This document shows, piece by piece, positions 23,468 through 33,432 of a stretch of DNA of 64,000 nucleotides; positions within the stretch are counted from its first letter, which is position 1; each line of letters opens with the position of its first letter. The notes below the pieces were generated by a model. The model was not told the DNA's origin. It saw only the letters and a list, made by a program, of their open reading frames with translations, and made no database searches. This DNA comes from Diospyros lotus (Eukaryota > Streptophyta > Magnoliopsida > Ericales > Ebenaceae): the NCBI RefSeq assembly GCF_014633365.1, contig NC_068352.1, forward strand, positions 26,445,310 to 26,509,309, read 5' to 3'. Made by a program: the position numbers and the translations under genes.

Positions 23468-26400
23468 TTACGGGGATGGGCTTTCGTCATCTGAACTGGA
23501 ATAATCCATCCTCCGATCCTTAATTGCTGGAAATAGCCGTTGGTGAACTTCAGGCAAACTTCGCTGAGATGCTGAAGGTGAAACAGGCAAACTTCGTTGA
23601 GATGCTGAAGGTGAAACTTCAGGCAAACTTCGCTGAGATGCTAAAGGTGAAACAGGCAAACTTCGTTGAGATGCTGAAGGTGAAACTTCAGGCAAACTTC
23701 GCTGAGAAGCTGAAGGTGAAGCAGGCATACTTCGTTGAGATGCAGAAGGTGAAACAGGCATACTTCGTTGAGATGCAGAAGGTGAATCGGGCAAACTTCG
23801 CAGAGATGCTGAAAGTGAAGCCGAAGAAGTCTCTTTTTTTGGAGCCTTCTTAGGCTGCTGCAAGAGTGCTAATTTTTTTACCTCCTTGCATTCCTTATCC
23901 AACATTATCAAGAAATCTCGGACGACTACGAATAACCTCAACCCTTCATCCTTCACTGCATTCCCATGGAAGTACTCTGTTGTCTGCTGCACCAGAGACA
24001 TTATCCTCTTTTCTTCCGATATCATCCATCTAATTTCCGTTTCTGCATGCTTCACAAATTCTACTAGAGCATATTGGAACTTGCTATCTTCCTTTAAGTC
24101 ATCCATCTCATTGTTTAGAAACTTCTGGGTTTTTAATAGCGACTGACCAAGTTTGGATACTGTTGATGTAAGGTTATCACCATCTATGATTGCAGCCTTT
24201 CTTACATTCGCCAGGTCATTGCTCAGCCCGGAAACTACCTCAAGACCAAGTTCACGAAAGTAGTCCGGTGATTCGAGAACAGAATCGTCAAGAAGATCCT
24301 CACTCTTGATACTAGACATGCTCTGGCTCTGTCTTGCTACACGAGCGGCTCTTATTCCTTCTGATTGAATAATCTCCTTAACAACGAAGTGCAGGAGTGT
24401 GGTCTTGCCATCTGTTCCTTTTACATCTGAAAGCTTCAAAAGTGTGTCGAGTTTGAATGCCTGAGCTCCACCACGGTAGGTACCGTTATTCAAGCGGTTT
24501 CCAGTTTTGAGAACTGCTTCTAGTAGTTTCAGAAATAGTCTGCTTTTTTTGAGCTCCGTGCAAGCTAACTGCAATTCAAGGTTGGCTACAGTTAAAAACC
24601 AAAATGATTGTCCTGCAATCATCAAAATACATCTATAATGTTTTGCAGAGGTACATCCATTGATGCCTGCACCTTTTGGGTCGTATCGTTGATTAGGGTG
24701 CCATAAAAATGTGAGCCATCCTCAAAAGGGGATGTTCTATTTCTCAAACTGAATTTTAACTTAAAAGTATGAGCACATATCGTTCAGAAATGTGATTTTA
24801 GTAACAACAGCAACAAGAAGAAATAGGGGGATGTGACAAGTAAAACCATAATATGAAAAAAGCAGTAATCTAAATGATTTGTGCATTCAAGGAGAGTGAA
24901 AATTGGAAGACAAGCTCATTGCTTACAGAATTGAATGAGGGGAGTACATGCAAAGATCAAATGTTTCACCTCTAATGTTCCAAAATACTGTTTAATGGGA
25001 GAGACCTCCTCCTGAAAAGAGCTCATGAACAACAATGCTTCCAGCCGTTTGAATGCAAATGGGATTTCAACCAAGACTTTTAGGAAACGTTCGGCAGGCC
25101 AGAGCTGAGAAAGGTCACCATTAAATAGCCTAAGCTTCAGTTCTTCTTCGCTTGTTGGTGCCATCCTTATCATGGTTTGGACGAGCTCAGAAGGAAGTTC
25201 ATTACCTGATTAATTAAAATAGAAAAAGTAATTTGTTCATATAAGCCACTCAATAATTAAGAGAAATCCTAGAAAGCCAAACAATTCCAATGAGACGGAT
25301 GTGAAAATATATATGGAATGATTGTATTAACAAACATAAACTCATACTAGACTTGATGCATGCATAAGTTAATTACATGTTAGTATAATTCCTTGAACAA
25401 TGTATTTACCTTAATTTTCTAATCATATCATTTGATTGTATTATACTAAAACAAGTCATGTGAGAAGAAAACTAATTAAGGCTCCTATGACAAGAGTTGA
25501 TGGAATATAAAATGTAGTTAGTAAAAGAGGAAGAGGAAGATAGGAAAAAAAAAACTTAGTGGGAGACACTTAGATTTGATAATAAGTGTATAGGACTTAC
25601 AGGAGATATAAAAATAAATGGAAATCTAAAATCAGAGCTGATACCGAATACTGAGATGATTCTTGTTCTTGTTCTTGCTGTTTACACTAAAAGAATTCTA
25701 TAAGTTCAAATTTACTCATTGACAGTTGATGTGCACAAGGGCCTAGACCCATTTACAAAACGTACAAAGGTTAAGCCCAAAAGCTAAGAATAAAGCATAA
25801 GGGATACAGAAATGAGAACGCTGCACAAAAGAGGCCCGAGAGACCCTCTCAATAGACTCTTGCCAAGGAGGAATAAAAGGCTTTGGAAGAGTCTGAAAGG
25901 TCTCCCAAATATGACTTTTTTAGGTAGGGACAATATGCTTGAGAGTATATTTTTCTATAATCTGGTAGAGACAATATTGACCCTTGTTACAAATCTAACT
26001 AGGAAAACTGAAACTTGGGGAGAACACAGCCACTAGCATTTCCTAATGATTAATTCATTCTCCATCCTTTCATTCTGTCTTCTATCAACACTGATAGGAA
26101 AAATAGTTTTCATTTGTGGGTTCCTTCCTGCAGTATGATCGTGCAAAACTTCATTCTTGACAGCAAGTCATAGTGTGATCAAGTGGGATACTGTTAGGCC
26201 TCCTTTGTGATCACACCGTGATTGGTTGTAACTATTTCAACTAGTTTGATTTGATGAGCAGAAGAAGAGAGAGATCACAAGGTAGTTACAGAAATAAGGT
26301 AAAACAAATATCATTAGTTGCGATGGAGGTTCTCTACTGCTCTATATGCTCAGGAATCCTAATCAAACTGCCAAAAAGGATAAAAACTCAGAGTGTTTTC

Positions 26401-28798
26401 TTCACATATATAAAGCCTTAGATTTAAAGTTTATCTCATGCTCAGGTGAGGGGCAAGAACATTTATTTTCTGTATGCCAATCGTATAATGTCTCATTCAT
26501 ATTGTCACATAGTATAGAGAGACAGATTGAAAGAGAGCCAGAAAGGGAGAGAGAACCACCTTCCTTGAGTGCATCACAAACTTCTTCTGTCGTCACATTT
26601 AATGCTTTTAGAAAAATTGCCAAATTGTGCGATTTCTTAGGATCTATAATCTGGATATATTGGGGAGTAGATTCAGATTCAGATGAATCTTTTCGACGCC
26701 CATTCTTGCTCTTTTCAGCAGGAGTATACCCAAATAGACTTTCCATCATCTCTTCATCAACTCTGTATGCCAAAGAGGGAAGAAGGAAGCTCAGAAATTT
26801 GCTGAAGATCATTGAGACAACTTATCCTCACAAATCAAAGTAAATGAAAAAAATCCGAGGCCTCACTGAAATGATCCTGCTTTAAGCTCATGCCAAACCA
26901 TTGAGTGATCAGGGCTTGCAGCAACCTTTTCCCAGAAGAATGGCTTTAACTTGGCTTTTTGACTGTCTTCACGAGCCAGGTCATCGCCACCTGAAGAAGA
27001 ATGGCGATGTGGTCCACGAGGTGAAGGTTTGGCCAATGGAACTGGGGGAGGGCGAACTGTTGGAGGGCGACCTGCTTTTGGCACTGGTGGTGGCGGAGGT
27101 CCGGGAGCAGGACGTTTAGGTGGTGGTGGAGGAGGAGGCCCCTTTGGTGCAGGAGGAGGTGGAGGTGCAGGTGCAGGTGCAGGTGGCGGTGGTGAAGGAG
27201 TTTTTCCAAGTGGTGGTGGTGGAGGCCTTCTTCCTGGAGGAAGTGGTAATGGTGCATTGATGGTTCCCGTTGCAGCTCTAGCAGCTTCAGATGATTGAGC
27301 GCTGACCAATGAAGAACCATGACCATCAATGGGTAAATCTTTAACAGCGGACGAAGGCTTGAAATCATCAGTACTTGGACGTCCTACACTAAGAGACTTC
27401 TGCGAATAACCTGGGAAATCGAAATTACTTACAACACTGAAATTACTAAATATGCAAATGAAAAATGATACTTTTACTAAATACCAGACATATTGCTTAA
27501 GGAAACGCTGAGAAGAGGCTTGTCATCTCTTTGTCCATCCATGGGGCTAACTTCATTGCTGTTGCCTTTGAGACAGCAACAAAAGGGAAATGCCACCGCA
27601 GATGCCAATACAGCAACAATTATATACATCCAGCTATTGCTCTTCTTTTGTTTCTTTGAGGAACGACGTGAAGGAGAACGTGGTTTTCCCGAAGGGCGTA
27701 CAACTGTATGTGGGAGATGTGGGTGATTCAAGTATTTTCGGGATGACAACTCCCGAGTTTTGGCAGACAAATGTCGCATCGGAAGTGCATAGCCGACAGA
27801 TGCAGGAGCACGAGGAAGCAATGTGGTTGAAGGGCCTCCTGGAGCAGGGGTTCCCACTATATGTTCATGTGACTCAATCAGGACATACCTTCTGAGAACA
27901 CTAGACCTACAAAAATGCAACTCTAGGCAATTGTCTAACAAAGCCCTAGAGTTGGCTGCATTGCCAGATGTGCAAACTGAAAACGCTTTTCTTCTTAAGC
28001 AACCCAAGAGAGTTTGTTTCAGTTGAAGAGGCAGATCAATGATAGCTCTCTGTAGATTCCTTTCTGTCAACAATACTGTACCGGCATTTATCTTGTGCCA
28101 ACTACCATTGGCCGCACGCAGAAGATAAAAGTCAAAATCTTGAACAATTTCTCTATGATCCTCCATTTCTTTCCTACAACGAATCCACACATGCTCTGCC
28201 TGCATGTGTGACACTTCATCAAACATAGTTAACATTCCCTCAATTTCACAACCAAGTAAAACTAACTACTAAGTTTTAAATATTATGTATATTATTCAAA
28301 TTTCGAAAACATATTAAAATACATTAATCTTACATTTCCTACTTGATCATGAAGCTTGTTTAAAGCTTGTTCAATAATGAGCCAAGCCCGACCTACATTA
28401 AACTTTTAATAGATGAACTCAGAGCCTCAATCTTGAGCCAAGCACAACCGTCACAAAATTCTGAAAAAAAACGAGATACTTCTCTCTTTGAGCAGACTTT
28501 CAGGTAACCATTTCATTTTGCTTGTTAAACCATTTGGGCAAAAACCAATCAAAGGCATTGTTGCATTGCAAAAACCTATAACGATGAACCGTTTGAATTT
28601 CCCCAAAAACTCGACACACAATCATGCAAAGCAACACGTATGCATCATATAAAAAGAGAATAAACGATGAGAAATTAATCTCGGTACCTTGCCTTGCTTT
28701 AAATATTTCGGGTTCTGGTTGGCTTCGGAAGGCAATGCTAGCAACCCAAAAAGAAAAACCAAGAAAACAATCATCGGATGAACCTTTCTCGCGAACAT
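23468..28798 (-). CDS. FH11: Group I formin, FH11 orthologue (six exons)
   Basis: Exons on the minus strand: 28798-28688, 28238-27485, 27410-26867, 26762-26560, 25205-24970, 24568-23468. All have GT..AG borders and consistent phases, giving about 982 residues. Exon 1 encodes a signal peptide (MFARKVHPMIVFLVFLFGLL). Exon 2 holds the extracellular part and a transmembrane helix (WMYIIVAVLASAVAFPF). Exon 3 holds the Pro-rich FH1 and the start of FH2 (KLKPFFWEKV). FH2 continues through exons 4-6 (SLFGYTP, LNVTTEEV, APTSEEELKLRLF, LLEAVLKTGNRLNNGTYRGG). Formins nucleate actin from profilin-actin; group I members are membrane-anchored. The C-terminal words QRLFPAI and RRMD and the Asp/Ser ending agree with Arabidopsis FH11 as I remember it. 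Oddity: about eight Ser/Pro-rich repeats lie between FH2 and that ending. Alternatives: an ATG at 28837, or an exon 2 start at 28199. Confidence 0.9.
23540..23830 (-). repeat. Coding minisatellite in the formin tail
   Basis: About eight tandem units of 33 or 36 bp encode SLPVSPSASQR, SMPASPSASQR or SLPEVSPSASQR. The two unit lengths (with or without one extra codon) alternate in part of the array. The frame is kept throughout, so the array is translated. Confidence 0.9.
24971..26559. other. Formin exon 5 and the long intron 4
   Basis: Intron 4 (25206-26559) is the only long intron of the formin gene, about 1.35 kb. It contains AT-rich sequence and a stretch (about 25730-26030) with no gene signature. 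Near its 5' end in gene orientation, a (GA)-rich tract follows the donor at 26559. I see no inserted element with clear ends. Confidence 0.5.
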
Positions 28799-29657
28799 TG
28801 CCGTTGCTTCCAGATTCACCGTTGCTTCCCCATTCAATTGTTCTCATTTCACCCAATACATGTAAATGAATAATATATAAAATAATCAACAAATATGCAT
28901 ATATGCGTAAACAAAGCTCACAATCCGTGAATATTTTTTGATTTTCCTTGTCCAGAGCCACCCAAATGCACAGCCAGCCCAGACCTAGAAGAAACCTTTT
29001 CAGCGTTCTACAATGAATTTTGAGATTCAATATGCCATAATCTAGGATACCAAAATGGTGAGAAATTGTATGGAATTTGAAACTTTCGGTTTGGCTGGAT
29101 GGAGAAGTACCGGAATCGACCGAAATTTTCAAAATCGATTCTTTTGGGTTCTTTTGTCGGATTTTGTAGTCAGATTTTTGTTCGTCGGAGGTTCCATGAT
29201 TTCCGGAGAGAGAGAGAGAGAGGGAGGGAGGAAATTGACGCGCAGAGAACAACCTGGAGAGTGACACGTCGAAATTTTTCATTTTCTAATTTCCATGGTC
29301 CTGACTGGTAGTACCCCGTTTGGATACTGCGAAAAGGAGGATAAAGAGAAGAATTACATGGAAGCAAACCAAGGATTAATACATATCAATAATAAGGTGC
29401 AAATATACTTTTTTGATAACAATGTTCCTGATTTTTTTCCTTTTGCCGCTAAGCATTGCTCAGTTGGTGACAAAAAAAGAAAAAATACAATACATTGACG
29501 GGAAACCCATTTTCAAGAGCGCACCACCTTTGAATACCAGCGGAATATGGTTCCACCTTCCATGGCAGATTGATCTTTCTTCACCATTTTGGCTTGGACA
29601 ATTCGTCGAACATGTGGAAAGAATTACAATAGCGTAATTGCATAATTGCTCGTAACC

Positions 29658-29730
29658 GGGGATGTAGCTCAGATGGTAGAGCGCTCGCTTAGCATGCGAG
29701 AGGTACGGGGATCGATACCCCGCATCTCCA
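29658..29730 (+). tRNA. tRNA-Ala (anticodon AGC)
   Basis: A 73-nt cloverleaf. Acceptor arm GGGGATG pairs with CATCTCC (one G-U). The D arm is GCTC/GAGC. The anticodon stem is CTCGC/GCGAG around the loop TTAGCAT, giving anticodon AGC. The T arm is CGGGG/CCCCG around ATCGATA, and the discriminator base is A. No intron. The Pol III internal boxes are present (A box TAGCTCAGATGG, B box within the T arm). It lies 0.86 kb from the formin start, on the opposite strand. Confidence 0.97.
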
Positions 29731-29747
29731 TCCACACCCAGCCCCTG

Positions 29748-29751
29748 TTTT
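29748..29751 (+). terminator. Pol III terminator of tRNA-Ala
   Basis: The first T4 run after the tRNA, 18 bases downstream, followed by several further T-runs up to 29780. Pol III stops at runs of four or more T. Confidence 0.7.
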
Positions 29752-29929
29752 CCAGATTTTGATTTTTGTTTTTGTTTTTGAGAAATCAACAGTGAAAACA
29801 AAGACTCTCAATTGACTCAAATTTTAAAGAGGAAAAGACGATCAGAATTAGTTTACAATTTTGAAGAGTGAGGAACTGTTCTGAACCGACCATCAAATCA
29901 TTGTTTAAGAAATTGGTTATTCTGATTTC

Positions 29930-30105
29930 TAGAAGATAGCTCTAATGGTAAAAAGACGAACAATATACCAATGTTATCAATGTAGTTCGGTAAGTCATGC
30001 TTTTGATTTTTTTCATAAAAATTAAAGGTTCAATTTGTAATTTATCTCTTATTACATAATCGAGAATACAAGCATAAAAAATTATGTAAATATGATCATT
30101 CCAAG
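29930..30105. repeat. SINE-like dispersed repeat, copy A
   Basis: Shares an ordered set of words with 46858-47035: aatg(gt/ac)aaaa..acgaa/acgag, then atgtagttcggt/gtgtagttcggt, then the block taatcgagaatacaagcata against taaccgagaacacgagcata. The left part resembles a tRNA A box (tagctctaatggt). This suggests a tRNA-derived SINE; it is based on only two or three copies. Confidence 0.4.
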
Positions 30106-31245
30106 AAATTGATTATTCTCTCATTAGCCTTCTATAATAGTATTATTATTATCCCTCTTGCCCTTTAAACTCAACTTATAATAATAAAGGATTACATGAG
30201 ACTTTAAAAAAAATATTTTATCATTGACATAATTTCAAAATGACATAATAATACTAAAGACTTACATCTAACCTCTCTTCCTTTTATTCTTGAAACCTGT
30301 GAGAAAACCAAGCAAAAAAACCCAGCAAAGGATAGGCATAGCTCAAGTGGAGATCAAACTACTTGGATCAAAGCGTTTTTGTCTATGAATTTTGCTGACA
30401 AGTTATTTGTCATGCCAAAGTTGAAGGCTCTGATGATGAGTGACCATCAAGAGCTATATATCTAAATTTAAAATTTAATTTAGACGATTGTGATTATATT
30501 AAATTCTTTTAATTAGGAGTAGAGTTGATGTTACAAAAAATCATTAAGATGGCATACAATTCCTAATTAAGCATTTGGTGCATTCGTTGGGACAAGTCAA
30601 GTTCGATGACCTCTTAAAAGGATTAAATATAAGAATTATGTTATATGTATCGACAGAATGACAGATTCAATAATCAAATCAAACTTCATAAATCGGATTT
30701 CATCATTGATTATCAAGGTGTTGCGAATGAGAGAAGTCTAAGCTTACTTCATAAAGCCTCCTTGGGCTTCATCTAGAGGTAGCAGCAACGAGGTGAGGAA
30801 ATGGTGTAACGACAGTTGACGCGAGACGCTGTGGCGAGGTGACGACAAGATGCAGTGGCGATCACGAGAGGCGACGACAAGATGCAATGGCGATCATGAG
30901 AGGCAACGACAAGATGCAGCAGTAGTCGCGCGAGGCGCTGTAATGGAGCGAAGAGAGAATGCATCGACGGTCAGCGATGCGAATACGATAATGAGGCGAG
31001 ACTTGCTAGAGACGGCCATGGCAGAGAAAAAAGAAGGCAACGAAGGGCAAGGGTGATAAATCTATAAATTAGATGAGATTATTTTAATTATTTGAGGCCT
31101 ACATTTATCCTTTCTATAATTCAATTGTTTGTAGAAATAGCAATTTTCTAAATTCAATTGTTTGTGCATGTGAAGCTCCGACTCCCCTCTGTTTGAGTTG
31201 AGTTGAAGCTGTGAAGAACCCAGCTTTGGCACTCCCCTTCAACTC
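30106..31245. other. Intergenic region upstream of the PPR gene
   Basis: AT-rich DNA followed by a GC-richer block (about 30775-31060) with three imperfect tandem units of about 38 bp that share gaggcgacgacaagatgca. No gene is recognised. The promoter and leader of the PPR gene should be between about 31060 and 31245. Confidence 0.5.
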
Positions 31246-33432
31246 ATGAATGGCATTCTCTCTTCCAACTTCCTTAAAAACCCAAACAAAACCCACTTCA
31301 ACAATCTCTCATTTCTTCTTCTTCACCCTAATCCATCCAACACAATCCCCGTAACCCAGTTCACAAATTGCGCCATCAACCGACCACCACTGACCTCTTT
31401 ACAATGCGGAGCCCTCTTGCAGTCACTCACCAACACCAAATCCCTCCGAAGTGGTCAACAGCTCCATGGCCACACGATTTCTTGCGGTACCCTTCGAAAC
31501 AACACCTATCTCAGCACCAAGCTGGCCGCCTTCTACGCTATCTGCGGCCGCATGGAGGAAGCCCAGGTAATTTTCGACCAAATTGTGTTGAAGAATGTGT
31601 TCCTGTGGAATTCCATGATTAGGGGCTATGTTACCAGTGGGTGTGCCATGAAATCACTTGTTTTGTTCCGTGAAATGATGAGTTTCGGCCAAAGGCCGGA
31701 TAATTTTACGTACCCGTTTGTTTTGAAGGCTTGTGGTGATCTGAGTTTTGTTGAAATTGGAAGGAGAGTTCACTGCGAAGTGGTTGTTTGTGGGTTAGAG
31801 TCAGATGTATATGTGGGTAATTCTCTTCTTGCCATGTACTCGAAGTTTGGGGAAATTGGTATGGCGAAGAAGGTGTTTGATAGAATGCCTGAGAGAGACT
31901 TGACTTCTTGGAATACAATGATGTCAGGTTATGTGAAGAATGGTGACCCAAGGGAGGCTCTTTTATTGTTTAAAATAATGGGGGGAGCTGGGTTAGTTGC
32001 AGATGGCAACACTTTGCTCGGTTTACTCTCCGCCTGCTCTGACTTAGCATCATTGGAGCCGGGCCAAGCGATCCATGCTTATGTTCTACGTAGTAATTTA
32101 GCACAATATAATGGTTTTCTAATGAACTCGCTTATTGATATGTATTGTAGTTGTAACTCAATGGTGGCAGCTAGGCAAGTTTTTGAGGAAGCAGCACGGA
32201 AAGATACCGTGTCATGGAATTCGCTGATTTCAGGTTATTCAAGAAATGGGGATGCTTTTGAAAGCCTGAGGCTGTTTTGCAGGATGGTTTTGGAGGGTGT
32301 AGGCCCTGACCAAGTGACTGTTGTGGGCGTTCTTGGAGCTTGTGTTGAAATTACAGCCTTGCAATTTGGCATGTCTGCTCATTCATATATTACAAAGCAA
32401 GGGTTTGGCACTAATGCTATGGTGGGAACAGCCCTTATGGACACGTATTCTAAGTGTGGAAGTTTATTGTCTTCACACCATGTTTTTGACGAGATACCTG
32501 ACAAAAATTTGGTTTCTTGGAGTACCTTGATTGCAGGATATGGACTTCACGGGAAGGGAAGGGAAGCTCTCTCCATTTTCCGTGATATGATACTTAATGG
32601 TATTACTCCAGATGAGGGTGTTTTCACTTCTGTTTTGGCAGCATGTAGCCATGCAGGATTAGTCATTGAAGGCAAAGAAATATTTGATATTATGAAAATG
32701 AAGTACAACATGCAGCCTGGACTGGCTCACTATTCCTGCTTGGTAGATCTTCTTGGCAGAGCAGGACATTTAGATGAAGCTTATGAAGTTATCCAGACAA
32801 TGGAAATTAAACCCACCAGTGATGTCTGGGCTGCTCTTCTTTCCGGCTGTCGGCTCCATCGAAATGTAGAGTTTGCTGAGCTTTCAGCACATAGAGTGTT
32901 TGAGATGAACCCGGAAGGCGTGGGTAACTACATATGCCTGTCAAATTTATTTGCTGCTGAGAAAAGATGGGATGATGTGGAGAGGGTGAGAGGCTTGGTA
33001 AGAGAGAAAGGGCTGAAGAAACGGCCAGGCTTCAGCTTAATAGAGTTGGATAAGGTTGTTCATAGGTTCTTAGTTGGGGATAAGTCTCACCAACAGAAAG
33101 ACGAAATATATGCCAAGTTAAAAGAGTTGAGGCAGCGGCTCAAGGAGGCTGGGTATAAGCCTGACACAAGTTCAGTATTATATAATCTTGAAGAGGAAAT
33201 AAAGGAAAATATGCTTTGGGATCATAGTGAGAGATTGGCTATTGCATTTGCTCTAATTAATACTGGTCCTGGAACCATTATTAGGATCACCAAGAACCTT
33301 CGAGTTTGTGGGGATTGCCATACAGTGTCTAAACTCATTTCTAAGTTTATGTGCAGGGAGATTATTATGCGTGACATCCGGAGGTTCCACCATTTTAGAG
33401 ATGGATATTGCTCCTGCGGTGATTATTGGTGA
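31246..33432 (+). CDS. Pentatricopeptide repeat protein, PLS class, DYW subgroup
   Basis: An intronless 728-residue protein. The N-terminus (MNGILSSNFLKNPNKTHFNN) is basic, Ser/Asn-rich and lacks acidic residues, as in organelle transit peptides. From about residue 50 to 565 it is a run of P, L and S type PPR motifs (for example NVFLWNSMIRGYVTSG, DTVSWNSLISGYSRNG, NLVSWSTLIAGYGLHG). The E and E+ region follows (DVWAALLSGCRLHRNVE). The DYW domain closes the protein with the zinc/deaminase signature HSE at about 660-662, CGDC at about 688-691, and the terminal CSCGDYW. DYW proteins bind organelle transcripts and carry the cytidine-deaminase activity for C-to-U editing. All key residues are present, so it looks intact. 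The target transcript cannot be read from the sequence. Confidence 0.96.
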   Translation: MNGILSSNFLKNPNKTHFNNLSFLLLHPNPSNTIPVTQFTNCAINRPPLTSLQCGALLQSLTNTKSLRSGQQLHGHTISCGTLRNNTYLSTKLAAFYAICGRMEEAQVIFDQIVLKNVFLWNSMIRGYVTSGCAMKSLVLFREMMSFGQRPDNFTYPFVLKACGDLSFVEIGRRVHCEVVVCGLESDVYVGNSLLAMYSKFGEIGMAKKVFDRMPERDLTSWNTMMSGYVKNGDPREALLLFKIMGGAGLVADGNTLLGLLSACSDLASLEPGQAIHAYVLRSNLAQYNGFLMNSLIDMYCSCNSMVAARQVFEEAARKDTVSWNSLISGYSRNGDAFESLRLFCRMVLEGVGPDQVTVVGVLGACVEITALQFGMSAHSYITKQGFGTNAMVGTALMDTYSKCGSLLSSHHVFDEIPDKNLVSWSTLIAGYGLHGKGREALSIFRDMILNGITPDEGVFTSVLAACSHAGLVIEGKEIFDIMKMKYNMQPGLAHYSCLVDLLGRAGHLDEAYEVIQTMEIKPTSDVWAALLSGCRLHRNVEFAELSAHRVFEMNPEGVGNYICLSNLFAAEKRWDDVERVRGLVREKGLKKRPGFSLIELDKVVHRFLVGDKSHQQKDEIYAKLKELRQRLKEAGYKPDTSSVLYNLEEEIKENMLWDHSERLAIAFALINTGPGTIIRITKNLRVCGDCHTVSKLISKFMCREIIMRDIRRFHHFRDGYCSCGDYW

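Noticed and set aside
23540..23830. Regular direct repeats that could suggest a CRISPR-like array
   Set aside because: The repeats are adjacent without unique spacers, keep the formin frame and encode SPSASQR units; this is a coding minisatellite in a plant gene.
27029..27298. Glycine-rich plus-strand ORF
   Set aside because: It is the antisense of the poly-proline FH1 region of the formin.
28500..29282. 260-codon minus-strand ORF
   Set aside because: It overlaps the formin signal-peptide exon in another frame and its intron; the composition is unlike a protein, and the formin frame explains the region.
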